NCBI GenBank assembly: GCA_050730675.1 | Contig: JBOHNM010000163.1 | Location: forward strand, 1-8,936 | Length of the DNA: 8,936 bases | DNA from: JBOHNM01 sp050730675 | Lineage (GTDB): Bacteria; Planctomycetota; Phycisphaerae; Phycisphaerales; UBA1924 | Direction: 5' to 3' | Shown here: one piece after another, positions 1-6,486 of the stretch | How the letters are laid out: each line of letters begins with the position of its first letter | Numbering within the stretch: the first letter of the stretch is position 1 | The notes under the pieces: generated by a model | What the model was told of the DNA's origin: nothing | The model's input: only the letters and a program-made list of their open reading frames with translations | Database searches by the model: none | Position numbers and translations under genes: made by a program

Positions 1-1
1 C

Positions 2-2146
2 CTCAAGCGCTCCGCCAAGATCATCAAGCTCAATTACCTGAGCGCGACCGACGCCGCCGAGTTCGTCAAGCCCATGCTCGGCCAAGGCTCGGAGATCAAG
101 ACACTCGCCAAGACCGAGGCCTTCGTCGTCGGCGACGCCCCGGGCGGCAAGGACGACAGCGCCCTGAGCGCCACCATCGTGGTCATCGACTACGAGGAGA
201 ACATCGCGGCGATCGAGAAGCTCCTCGCCGAGCTGGACACCCGCCCGGCCCAGGTGCTCATCGAGACCACCGTGCTCTCCACCCGCCTGGCCGAGGCCGA
301 CGCGTTCGGCGTTGACTTCTCCGTCATCGGCTCGGTGAACTTCACCGACTTTGCCACCGCCACCGCGGGCGGTCCTCTCGGTGTGGCCAACGCCCTGATC
401 AACGGCTCGCCGCCGGGCTTCTCGCCCGCCGACAACGCGGCCGTCGGCGGCACCAGCACCGTCGGCAACACCAAGAAGGCCGGCGGCTTCAAGTTCGCCT
501 TCATCTCCGACCCTGTGTCGGTGTTCGTGCGAGCCCTCGACGAAGTCGGTGATACCACGACCCTCGCCAACCCCAAGCTGCTGGCCCTCAACCGCCAGAG
601 CACCTCGATCGTCGTCGGCCAGCGCATCCCCTACATCAGCACCACGCAGACGGACACGAGCAACACGCAGACCGTGCAGTTCCTTGACACCGGCGTGCAG
701 CTCTACTTCCGCCCCTTCGTGCTCAACAACGGCCAGGTGCGCATGGAGGTCAAGCCCCAGCTCTCCGACGCTGAAATCATCCAGGTCCGCGGCCCCAGCG
801 GCGTGGTCGATGCGCCCCGCGAGAACAAGCAGCAGGTCACGACCAACGTGATCGTGCCCGACGGCGCCACCGTCGTCATCGGCGGCCTCTTCCGCGAGAC
901 CACCGTCACCTCGCGGTCGCAGGTGCCCGGCATCGGCAGCATCCCGGTCATCGGCGAGGCCTTCAAGGGCCACGACGACAGCATCCTCCGCGAAGAGATC
1001 ATCTTCTGCGTCACGCCCACGATCGTCAGCGACAGCAGCCTGCTCGCGCAGGGCGAAGAAGAGAAGAACTGGATCGAGCGCGTCCGCGCCGGCACCCGCC
1101 AGCAGCTCCTCCCCTTCAGCCGCGAGCGCATGACCGCCACGCTCAACGTCGATGCCGAGCGCGCCGCCCAGCAGGGCGACTACGCCAAGGCCGAGAACCT
1201 CTTGGAGCGTTCGCTCTCGCTCAACCCCAACCAGCCCTCCGCCATCGCCCTGCGTGAGCGCGTCACGGGTCAGAAGGAGATCTGGCCCAGCGGCCAGCGC
1301 CTCAACGGCGTCGTCTCCAACGAGATCGACCGGCTCTTCACGACGATTCCCATCCCGGCCAACCCGCCCGAGCGCGAGCGTGCTTACATGCACGTGATGC
1401 TCCCGACCGAGCCCGTGAACCCGGCGCCCGGCCAGCCCTCTGCTCCCAACATGAGCAACCCCGGCGCACCCGCCAAGGACGGCAAGACGAGCGAACCGAA
1501 CGCGTCGAATTCGTCTACGAACTTCGACACCGATTCGGCCGCCTCGGCGAACTTCCCCAACACGCCGGCCTCGACCAACACCGACCCCGCCACGGGCTGG
1601 CGCGTGAGCCAGAACGTCAACTCGCCCCAGCCCGAGGGCCAGGTCCAGTGGGTTGATGTGAACGCCCAGAAGCAGAACGCCGAGTCCGCCAAGTTCAACA
1701 ACAACTCGACCGACGGCAGCTTCAACAGCAACGGCTCCAACAACTTCAACAACCCCAACACGTCCGGCGGCAACACCGCCCCCGGCAGCAACACCAACAC
1801 CCAGTCGAACGCCGACGGCAGCGCCTTCTTCGGCAACGCCACCTATCGCTTCAACGACGGCTCATCCATGACCGCCCCGGGCGCGTCGAGCACGCAGGCC
1901 GATGCGAGCATCACCGCGAGCACGCCCGGCGATCCCGCCGCGAATATGCCCATGCCGATGCTCGGCAGCAGCCTGAGCTTCATCCTCGAGCCGTTCTACG
2001 ACGCCGCCGACGAGCCGATGCCCTTCTGGACCGGCCCGTGGCACAAGGGCTTCGCCTTCACTCCGTGGACACCGATGACCCAGTCGCGCGTCCCCTCGGC
2101 CCCGGCCAGCCCGTTCGTCACTGTCCCGACCGATCAGCAGAAGTAA
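2..2146 (+). CDS. Secretin (type II secretion / type IV pilus family outer-membrane pore), 5' end missing
   Basis: The reading frame is open from base 2, so the gene starts before the window; 714 residues are visible, numbered here from base 2. Secretins form multimeric outer-membrane channels for type II secretion or type IV pili. Residues 1-80 look like the end of a periplasmic secretin N domain. The secretin core spans about 80-345 and includes LANPKLLALN near 188-197 and the family's VPxxGxIPxxG motif at 308-318 (VPGIGSIPVIG). After the core there is a TPR-like helical pair (about 380-420). An Asn/Ser/Pro-rich low-complexity stretch follows (about 470-650), then an aromatic, Pro-rich end with no similarity I recognise. 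Ordinary secretins stop soon after the core, so roughly 370 extra C-terminal residues are unusual. The next gene, a TPR lipoprotein 76 bp downstream, is probably co-transcribed. Whether this is GspD, PilQ or a Tad-type secretin cannot be settled without the N-terminus. The secretin assignment itself is firm. Confidence 0.93.
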   Translation, partial: LKRSAKIIKLNYLSATDAAEFVKPMLGQGSEIKTLAKTEAFVVGDAPGGKDDSALSATIVVIDYEENIAAIEKLLAELDTRPAQVLIETTVLSTRLAEADAFGVDFSVIGSVNFTDFATATAGGPLGVANALINGSPPGFSPADNAAVGGTSTVGNTKKAGGFKFAFISDPVSVFVRALDEVGDTTTLANPKLLALNRQSTSIVVGQRIPYISTTQTDTSNTQTVQFLDTGVQLYFRPFVLNNGQVRMEVKPQLSDAEIIQVRGPSGVVDAPRENKQQVTTNVIVPDGATVVIGGLFRETTVTSRSQVPGIGSIPVIGEAFKGHDDSILREEIIFCVTPTIVSDSSLLAQGEEEKNWIERVRAGTRQQLLPFSRERMTATLNVDAERAAQQGDYAKAENLLERSLSLNPNQPSAIALRERVTGQKEIWPSGQRLNGVVSNEIDRLFTTIPIPANPPERERAYMHVMLPTEPVNPAPGQPSAPNMSNPGAPAKDGKTSEPNASNSSTNFDTDSAASANFPNTPASTNTDPATGWRVSQNVNSPQPEGQVQWVDVNAQKQNAESAKFNNNSTDGSFNSNGSNNFNNPNTSGGNTAPGSNTNTQSNADGSAFFGNATYRFNDGSSMTAPGASSTQADASITASTPGDPAANMPMPMLGSSLSFILEPFYDAADEPMPFWTGPWHKGFAFTPWTPMTQSRVPSAPASPFVTVPTDQQK

Positions 2147-2165
2147 TACACACCACCAGATCAGA

Positions 2166-2193
2166 CGCGCGGCCGGAGGGGAGACACCGCGCG
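2166..2193 (+). promoter_or_regulatory. GC-only inverted repeat between the secretin and TPR genes
   Basis: A perfect 7-bp inverted repeat (CGCGCGG at 2166-2172, CCGCGCG at 2187-2193) encloses a 14-base loop containing GGAGGGGA. It lies in the 76-bp gap between the two genes. No T-run follows, so it is unlikely to be an intrinsic terminator. An RNA hairpin that sets relative expression or stability of the two cistrons is the likeliest role, but this is inference, and in GC-rich DNA such short stems can occur by chance. Confidence 0.4.
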
Positions 2194-2222
2194 GGCACAC
2201 ACGCCCAACGAAAGGGACGAGC

Positions 2223-3458
2223 ATGAATCGCATCTGTGTCGCAACCGTTATCGCCCTCACCGCACTCGCCACCGCCGGCTGCGTCGGACCAAAGGACAGG
2301 ACCACCGGCCAGATCACCGAGGCACACTCAAAGCTCGCGACCGTGAAGAGCGGTGTCGAGTGGCAGCAGGCCCAGCAGCAGTTCCTTGCCGGCGATCTCG
2401 ACAAGGCCCTCAGCAGCATCAACAAGAGCCTGAAGGTCAACCCCAAGGTCGCCAAGAGCCACGTCCTCAAGGGTCGCATCATCCTCGAGAAGGGCGACGC
2501 CGCCGCCGCCGCCGAGTGCTTCAACCAGGCCCTCGTCCTCGATCCCGAGAACTGCGATGCCAACTACTACCTCGGCATCATCGCCGAGCGCACCCGTGAC
2601 AATGCCGAGGCGCTGGCGCGCTACCGCCGGGCCATGGAGCTTGACCCCTCGCACCCGCAGTATGTCATCGCCTCGGCCGAGATGCTCGTGCAGCTCGACC
2701 AGCGCAACGAGGCCATCCAGCTCCTGCTCTCGTGCTCATCGGACATCTCCAACAACGCCGGCATCCGTCAGACGCTCGGCCAGATCGAGATGCTCTGCGG
2801 CCACTACGCCAAGGCCGCCGAGTACTTTGGCGAGGCCCGGCTGATCGCTCCCAACGACACGCAGATCATCGAGCAGCTCGCCAAGGCACAGGTCGCCGCC
2901 GGCCAGTACGCCGACGCCGAGTTCTACCTCTCGCAGTTGTTCAAGAACGACAAGACGGCCACGCGGCGTGACCTGCAGGTCCTGCGTGCCCGCTGTTTGG
3001 TGCAGCTCGACCGTCTGGTCGATGCCCGCACGCTCCTGCTCAAGCTCACCGAGTCCGAGTCCGGCCAGGCCGATGCGCAGACCTGGATCATGCTCGGTGA
3101 GGTGTGCGCCAAGCTCAACGACAACGGCCGCCTGCGCACGATCTCGCAGCGGCTGATCTCCGCGACCCCCGACCGCTGGGAGGGCTATGCCCTCAAAGGC
3201 CTGTGGCTGCAGCGCACCAACCGGCGCGACGAGGCCGCAGTGGCCTTCAAGGCGGCGGTGGACCGCTGCGGCGACGATGTGACGCCGGTCGTCCTCTACG
3301 GCGCTCTGCTGAGCGAGATGGGCAAGTCTGCCGAGGCACGCAAGTGCGCCGAGCGGGCAATGGCCATGCAGCCCAGCAGCCCCCTGGCCGTCAAACTCCA
3401 GAACTACATCGACGGACGCACCACCGGCATCGCCGGCGCGTCCGGCACCACCGACTGA
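2223..3458 (+). CDS. TPR-repeat lipoprotein, probable partner of the secretin
   Basis: This 411-residue protein starts with a lipoprotein signal: Arg3, a hydrophobic segment (about 5-18), and a lipobox ending ATAGC with Cys20 as the lipidation site. Thr at -3 is less usual than Leu but allowed. Residue +2 is Val, not Asp, which by E. coli rules would fit outer-membrane sorting. From about residue 46 to 390 there are roughly ten TPR units of about 34 residues; examples are 79-111, 112-145, 180-213, 319-352 and 354-387, with typical endings such as ALxLDPxN. TPR proteins scaffold protein complexes, and TPR lipoproteins (PilF/PilW and TadD types) help assemble pilus or secretion machines. Its place 76 bp after a secretin supports such a role, by inference. 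The start is backed by AAAGGGA at 2211-2217, five bases before ATG. The gene ends 37 bp before a terminator. The specific function is not known. Confidence 0.88.
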   Translation: MNRICVATVIALTALATAGCVGPKDRTTGQITEAHSKLATVKSGVEWQQAQQQFLAGDLDKALSSINKSLKVNPKVAKSHVLKGRIILEKGDAAAAAECFNQALVLDPENCDANYYLGIIAERTRDNAEALARYRRAMELDPSHPQYVIASAEMLVQLDQRNEAIQLLLSCSSDISNNAGIRQTLGQIEMLCGHYAKAAEYFGEARLIAPNDTQIIEQLAKAQVAAGQYADAEFYLSQLFKNDKTATRRDLQVLRARCLVQLDRLVDARTLLLKLTESESGQADAQTWIMLGEVCAKLNDNGRLRTISQRLISATPDRWEGYALKGLWLQRTNRRDEAAVAFKAAVDRCGDDVTPVVLYGALLSEMGKSAEARKCAERAMAMQPSSPLAVKLQNYIDGRTTGIAGASGTTD

Positions 3459-3495
3459 CCCACGCCTTCACGCTCCGCTGGTGGTTACGAGAGAC

Positions 3496-3524
3496 AGGCC
3501 CGGTCGAGAGACAGGGCCTTTTTT
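3496..3524 (+). terminator. Rho-independent terminator after the TPR lipoprotein gene
   Basis: AGGCCC (3496-3501) pairs with GGGCCT (3514-3519) across a 12-base loop and runs into six T residues (3519-3524). It lies 37 bp after the TPR gene stop and just outside the stop of the convergent hydrolase gene. An 11-bp direct repeat (CGAGAGACAGG at 3488-3498 and 3505-3515) overlaps the hairpin. On the minus strand the hairpin lacks a T-run, so it should work mainly for the plus-strand transcript. Confidence 0.85.
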
Positions 3525-3527
3525 CAT

Positions 3528-4169
3528 TCACGGGCGCACGAACGGGTTGGACTTCTTCTCCCGCCCGATCGTCGTCGCCGGCCCGTGCCCGGGGAACGCC
3601 GCCGTGCTGTCGGGCAGGGCGTAGAGCTTGGTCTTGATCGAGGATTCGAGCTGCTCGAAGCTGCAGCCCGGGAAATCCGTCCGGCCGATCGATCCGGCGA
3701 AGAGCGCATCGCCGCAGAAGACGATTCCCGCGGCGGCACAGTGCAGCGAGAGGCTGCCAGGTGAGTGCCCGGGTGTGTGCAGCACGCGCCAGCTTGTCGG
3801 CCCCAGTTCCAGCGTGTTGCCCTCGTGCAAAGAGCGGTCCGGCCCCGGCGCGGTCACCGGCGTCGGCGTGTACGCCGAAAGGTTCAGTTCCGCATCGCCG
3901 AGCCACGCCGCTTCACCCTCATGGATCACGATCGGCAGCTTAGGGAACGCGCGGCGGATCTCCGCGACCCCCGCGATGTGATCAACGTGCGCGTGTGTCA
4001 GAATCAGCAGTTCGGGCGTCAGGCCCAGCTCGCGCACGGCGTCGATGATGGGCTCAGGATCGAAGCTGGCGTCGATGATCCAACAACCCGTGCCACCTTT
4101 TGGCCAAACCAGGTAGCAGTTGGTCTCGTAGGGCCCGAGCGTGAATGTACGTACTTGAATCGAAGCCAT
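3528..4169 (-). CDS. Metallo-beta-lactamase-fold hydrolase, glyoxalase-II-like (YcbL/GloC type)
   Basis: The 213-residue protein carries the complete binuclear metal site of the MBL fold: THAHVDH at 58-64 (His59, His61, Asp63, His64), His135 in TPGHSPGS, Asp154 in CGDALF, and His195 in PGHG. The motif GSIGRTDFPG (159-168) is typical of the short glyoxalase-II-like subgroup (YcbL/GloC), which hydrolyses thioesters such as S-lactoylglutathione. Its length of about 210 residues also fits this subgroup, which lacks the C-terminal substrate domain of classical glyoxalase II. The true substrate is uncertain, since many organisms of this kind do not use glutathione. There is no signal peptide, so the protein should be cytoplasmic. 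The ATG at 4167-4169 is the natural start, because the conserved N-terminal strand (FTLGPYETNCYLV) begins at residue 9. No SD is visible. The gene is divergent from the cupin across 119 bp and convergent with the TPR gene. Confidence 0.93.
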   Translation of the reverse strand: MASIQVRTFTLGPYETNCYLVWPKGGTGCWIIDASFDPEPIIDAVRELGLTPELLILTHAHVDHIAGVAEIRRAFPKLPIVIHEGEAAWLGDAELNLSAYTPTPVTAPGPDRSLHEGNTLELGPTSWRVLHTPGHSPGSLSLHCAAAGIVFCGDALFAGSIGRTDFPGCSFEQLESSIKTKLYALPDSTAAFPGHGPATTIGREKKSNPFVRP

Positions 4170-4288
4170 CGCCGTACACTAATCAAGCTCGACCCACGCG
4201 GCCACCCGCGTTTTGCCCCAAGCGCTCTCGCCTGCTGCCTTTCCACTGGTCGCCTGTTCATCTGCTCGCCTCTTTCCTTCCCCACCCC

Positions 4289-4654
4289 ATGCTCATCCGC
4301 AACATCCACGAAACCCCGACCAAGCCCGTGGCCATGGAGGGCGTCAAGGGCGTCAACATGGCCGTCATGTGCGGCCGGGCCGACGGTGTGCCGCACTTTG
4401 CGCTCCGCAACTTCGTCGTCGAGCCGGGCGGCCACTCGCCGCGCCACGCCCACGACTACGAGCACGAGGTCTTCATCGTCGCCGGCGGCGGCACCGTGCT
4501 GTTGGAGGGGCGTGAGAACCCGATCAAGGCCGGCGATGTCGTCTATGTCCCCGCGGATCAGGAGCACCAGTTCAAGGCCGGCGCGGCGGGGATGAACTTC
4601 CTCTGTCTCGTCCCCGTCGAGCGCAACTGCGGCGGTGATACGCCGGGTTCCTGA
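4289..4654 (+). CDS. Small single-domain cupin protein
   Basis: This 121-residue protein is a single cupin beta-barrel. Motif 1, G(X)5HXH(X)3-4E(X)6G, is intact from Gly47/48: His53, His55 and Glu60 are the expected metal ligands. Motif 2 is partly changed: Gly82, Pro88 and His93 (the fourth metal ligand) are present, but the usual later Gly and Asn are Asp90 and Ala97. A metal site is therefore likely retained. Such cupins include dioxygenases, isomerases and small-molecule sensors; the substrate cannot be told from sequence. I chose ATG 4289. The frame is open further upstream to 4145, but that extension would overlap the hydrolase gene, is Pro/Arg-rich, and adds nothing cupin-like. No SD precedes ATG 4289; the preceding 25 bases are pyrimidine-rich. 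The protein has no signal peptide and is probably cytoplasmic. It is divergent from the hydrolase, so a shared regulatory region (4170-4288) is possible. Confidence 0.87.
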   Translation: MLIRNIHETPTKPVAMEGVKGVNMAVMCGRADGVPHFALRNFVVEPGGHSPRHAHDYEHEVFIVAGGGTVLLEGRENPIKAGDVVYVPADQEHQFKAGAAGMNFLCLVPVERNCGGDTPGS

Positions 4655-4660
4655 ACTGAA

Positions 4661-4767
4661 GGCACTCGGGACTGGGCGCTTGCGCTGGGAAGAATCTCAT
4701 TGCGGCAAGAGTGTCAGTGTTCGGACCCTGAGGCATTTCCAGTGCCCAGCGCCCGATGCCCAGTGCC
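4661..4767. repeat. Inverted pair of degenerate 7-bp tandem arrays between cupin and lspA
   Basis: At 4740-4767 four 7-bp units stand in tandem: CAGTGCC, CAGCGCC, CGATGCC, CAGTGCC. At 4661-4688 the complementary form appears, also in 7-bp steps: GGCACTC, GGGACTG, GGCGCTT, GCGCTGG (perfect complement would be GGCACTG). Comparing 33 bases of the two arms without gaps, I count 22 complementary positions. The arms are separated by about 50 bases. The element almost fills the 117-bp gap between two convergent genes, so it could fold into a long imperfect hairpin in either transcript. No T-run follows, so it is not a classical terminator. It resembles an intergenic REP-like repeat, but copy number elsewhere cannot be seen here. 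Confidence 0.6.
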
Positions 4768-4771
4768 TCGC

Positions 4772-5470
4772 TCAACCCACATTTGAATTTGGAGCTTCGA
4801 CCTGTGAACTTTGGCGATCCGCTTCGGTCTTCGCGTGGCCATCCCTCCGCCAAAGGTGGACCGCCAGGATGCCGATCCCGATGATCAGCCACAGGTCGGC
4901 GATGTTGCTCACGTACGGCCAGGCCGCTCCCTGCGAGCCCCACGGGTCCCACCCCCACGGGAACTTCACGCCCGGCAGCGGGTGCAGGAAGTCGCGGACG
5001 CAGCCGAAGGCCAGACGGTCGTAGAAGTTGCCCAGCCCGCCCGCCACCAGCAGACCGATCGCCATGTGCGCCCAGCGGTCGCGGGCCCGTGTCCACGACG
5101 CGAACATCACCACCGCGAAGCACATCGCGACTGCGGTGAAGCCGATGAAGAACCAGCGCTTGCCCGGCCCGATGCCGAAGACCGCGCCTGGATTCAGTAC
5201 GAGCGTGAAGTCCAGCACGTTGGGCACGACCGTGACGGCCTCGTGGTGGGGCACCAGCCGCGAGATCGACCGTGGGTCTTCTACACCCAACTGGAGCACG
5301 TCCGCGCGATTGACGACGACCGGGTACCCCGCGATCTTCTCGAACGCCAGCCACTTGGACCACAGGTCCACCGCGATCCCCAGCACGGCGCTGACCAGCA
5401 GCACCGTCCACGCGCTTTGCGAGCGCCACGCCGGGCCGCCGTGACTCAGATTGGATTGACCCTGGCTCAC
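4772..5470 (-). CDS. lspA: Lipoprotein signal peptidase (signal peptidase II)
   Basis: LspA is the inner-membrane aspartyl protease that removes the signal peptide from lipidated prolipoproteins. From the GTG start at 5470 it has 232 residues. Numbered from that start, the conserved features are Asp35 and Lys39 (DLWSK) in the first membrane helix, LNPGAVFG near 92-99, GNFYDR near 147-152, the first catalytic Asp160 in CVRDFLH, and the second catalytic Asp192 in SNIAD. Four membrane helices are apparent. The protein is longer than the usual 160-200 residues: about 30 extra residues follow helix 1, there is a Trp/Pro-rich loop between the catalytic residues, and a polar C-terminal tail. The GTG at 5468-5470 overlaps the TGA of the upstream DksA-like gene as GTGA, which implies translational coupling. 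The ATG at 5527 is in frame but would overlap that gene by 61 bp and add 19 non-conserved residues. The TPR lipoprotein in this window is a likely substrate. Confidence 0.94.
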   Translation of the reverse strand: MSQGQSNLSHGGPAWRSQSAWTVLLVSAVLGIAVDLWSKWLAFEKIAGYPVVVNRADVLQLGVEDPRSISRLVPHHEAVTVVPNVLDFTLVLNPGAVFGIGPGKRWFFIGFTAVAMCFAVVMFASWTRARDRWAHMAIGLLVAGGLGNFYDRLAFGCVRDFLHPLPGVKFPWGWDPWGSQGAAWPYVSNIADLWLIIGIGILAVHLWRRDGHAKTEADRQSSQVEAPNSNVG

Positions 5471-6333
5471 GACCGGAAGGAGCGACGCTCCATCTCGCGG
5501 GCGGCCTCGATCGAGTGACGCGTCCATGGCAGCTCGTCCAGCCGCTCCTTGCTGATCGCCTTGCCGGTGATCTCGCAGACGCCGAACGTCCCCGCGGCGA
5601 TGCGCTTGAGGGCGTCATCGATCTCGCGGATCAGGTTGCGGTCCACCTGCGCGATGTCCAGTGAGAGCGACTGCTCGTACGTCTCCGAGCCCTGCTCGGC
5701 GACGTGCTGCGGCACGTGCGACAGGCTGCCGCTCGAACCCTGCAGCGCCTCGTTCTCCATGTGGTTGACATCGCCGACAAGCTCGGCCCGCTTGCGGAGC
5801 AGGATCTGCTTGTAGCGGTCCAGGTCGGCCTTCTTGAACGGCGAGGGCTTTTTGGCGTGCTCGGCGCGGGCCGCGTTCACGTCAAAGTGCGCGATCTTCG
5901 GCGCCTTGGGGCCGCTCTGGATCAGCGGCTTCCACTTGCTGCCCGGGCCCAGAAGAGGCGCGCCGAGAGACGGCATCACCACTTCCTTCTTGGGCTTGGG
6001 CGGCTTACGGCTGGAGATCGGCTGCGGCCGATCGACCACCGTGATTCCCTTTGGCTTGTTCTTGCCGTTGTCCGCCGCGATCGGGGCGGGCACTGGCTTC
6101 ACAGCGGTTTTGGCCGAGGGAGCGCCCTTGGTGGGTGCTGCAACCTTGACGGGAGCCGCGGCCTTGGCCGGGATCTTGACTTGCACGGGCTTCTTCGCCA
6201 TCGGGGCGGTCGCGGTGGAGGACTTCTTCTTCACAGGCTTGGCTGACCCCTTGGCGGCCTTGGCAGGCGGCGTCTTGGCCGGCTTAGCAGCCGGCTTGGC
6301 CTTGGCGGATGGGCGAGGTTTCGTCTTGGACAC
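5467..6333 (-). CDS. TraR/DksA-family protein with long Lys/Ala/Pro-rich N-terminal tail and degenerate zinc finger
   Basis: The 288-residue protein has two parts. Residues 1 to about 130 are low-complexity and rich in Lys, Ala and Pro, with repeated PAKAA/PVK-like units resembling histone H1-type tails. Residues about 166-282 match the TraR/DksA fold: a helical hairpin (166-245) followed by FGVCEITGKAI and the RLDELPWTRHSIEAARE segment. DksA proteins bind the RNA polymerase secondary channel. The four zinc cysteines of classical DksA are here Cys253, Thr256, His273 or Ser274, and Ala277, so zinc binding as in E. coli is unlikely. This Cys-poor form is known from chlamydial and Bacillus YteA/YlyA-like relatives. 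The acidic DxxDxA tip of E. coli DksA is replaced by HVAEQG. The start is GTG at 6331-6333 with AGGGG six bases upstream. The stop overlaps lspA by 4 bp. A neighbouring TraR/DksA-like gene next to lspA is also known in Bacillus (ylyA). Domain family is firm; its effect on transcription is inferred. Confidence 0.88.
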   Translation of the reverse strand: MSKTKPRPSAKAKPAAKPAKTPPAKAAKGSAKPVKKKSSTATAPMAKKPVQVKIPAKAAAPVKVAAPTKGAPSAKTAVKPVPAPIAADNGKNKPKGITVVDRPQPISSRKPPKPKKEVVMPSLGAPLLGPGSKWKPLIQSGPKAPKIAHFDVNAARAEHAKKPSPFKKADLDRYKQILLRKRAELVGDVNHMENEALQGSSGSLSHVPQHVAEQGSETYEQSLSLDIAQVDRNLIREIDDALKRIAAGTFGVCEITGKAISKERLDELPWTRHSIEAAREMERRSFRS

Positions 6334-6339
6334 AGGCGA

Positions 6340-6344
6340 CCCCT
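6340..6344 (-). promoter_or_regulatory. Ribosome binding site deciding the GTG start of the DksA-like gene
   Basis: AGGGG on the minus strand lies six bases before GTG 6333, which is normal SD spacing. It supports GTG as the start of the protein beginning SKTKPRPS after the initiator. Most other genes in the window lack such a site. Confidence 0.65.
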
Positions 6345-6352
6345 ACCAAGTA

Positions 6353-6402
6353 GCGAACGAGTGGCCCCGAGAGGGTGGTAAGTCTAGGCGGGCTTCGTTC
6401 GC
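6353..6402 (-). promoter_or_regulatory. 8-bp perfect inverted repeat in the leader of the DksA-like gene
   Basis: GCGAACGA at 6353-6360 and its exact complement TCGTTCGC at 6395-6402 are separated by 34 bases, in the 153-bp gap between accA and the DksA-like gene. The proximal arm ends nine bases before the SD. It could be an operator or a leader RNA hairpin affecting ribosome access. No T-run follows and I find no convincing promoter hexamers, so the role is open. Confidence 0.4.
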
Positions 6403-6486
6403 CGTGCGACTGTGCACAATGACAAGCGACAGAGCATCCGCGCCGGCCAAGGGGCAGCGACTGCGTCTGTCCGCGAGGTGGATGGT

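Noticed and set aside
1680..1810. AAC-rich stretch in the secretin considered as a phase-variable repeat
   Set aside because: The Asn codons are interspersed with others and do not form a uniform tandem repeat, so slippage is unlikely.
1862..2563. 233-residue open frame on the minus strand
   Set aside because: It is antisense to the secretin tail and the TPR gene, both of which have clear protein features; its own composition is unlike a real protein.
4145..4288. Upstream extension of the cupin frame
   Set aside because: It would overlap the start of the divergent hydrolase gene and adds a Pro/Arg-rich stretch outside the cupin fold.
4170..4288. Promoter hexamers between the hydrolase and cupin genes
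   Set aside because: Only weak partial matches are visible (for example TAGTGT before the hydrolase start), with no good -35 at proper spacing.
3765..4595. 276-residue open frame on the plus strand
   Set aside because: It runs antisense to the MBL hydrolase and out of frame with the cupin, with Arg/Pro-rich composition and no motifs.
4572..5618. 348-residue open frame on the minus strand
   Set aside because: It overlaps lspA and part of the DksA-like gene in another frame, is very rich in Arg/Gly/Pro, and has no recognisable domain. This is a GC-driven shadow frame.
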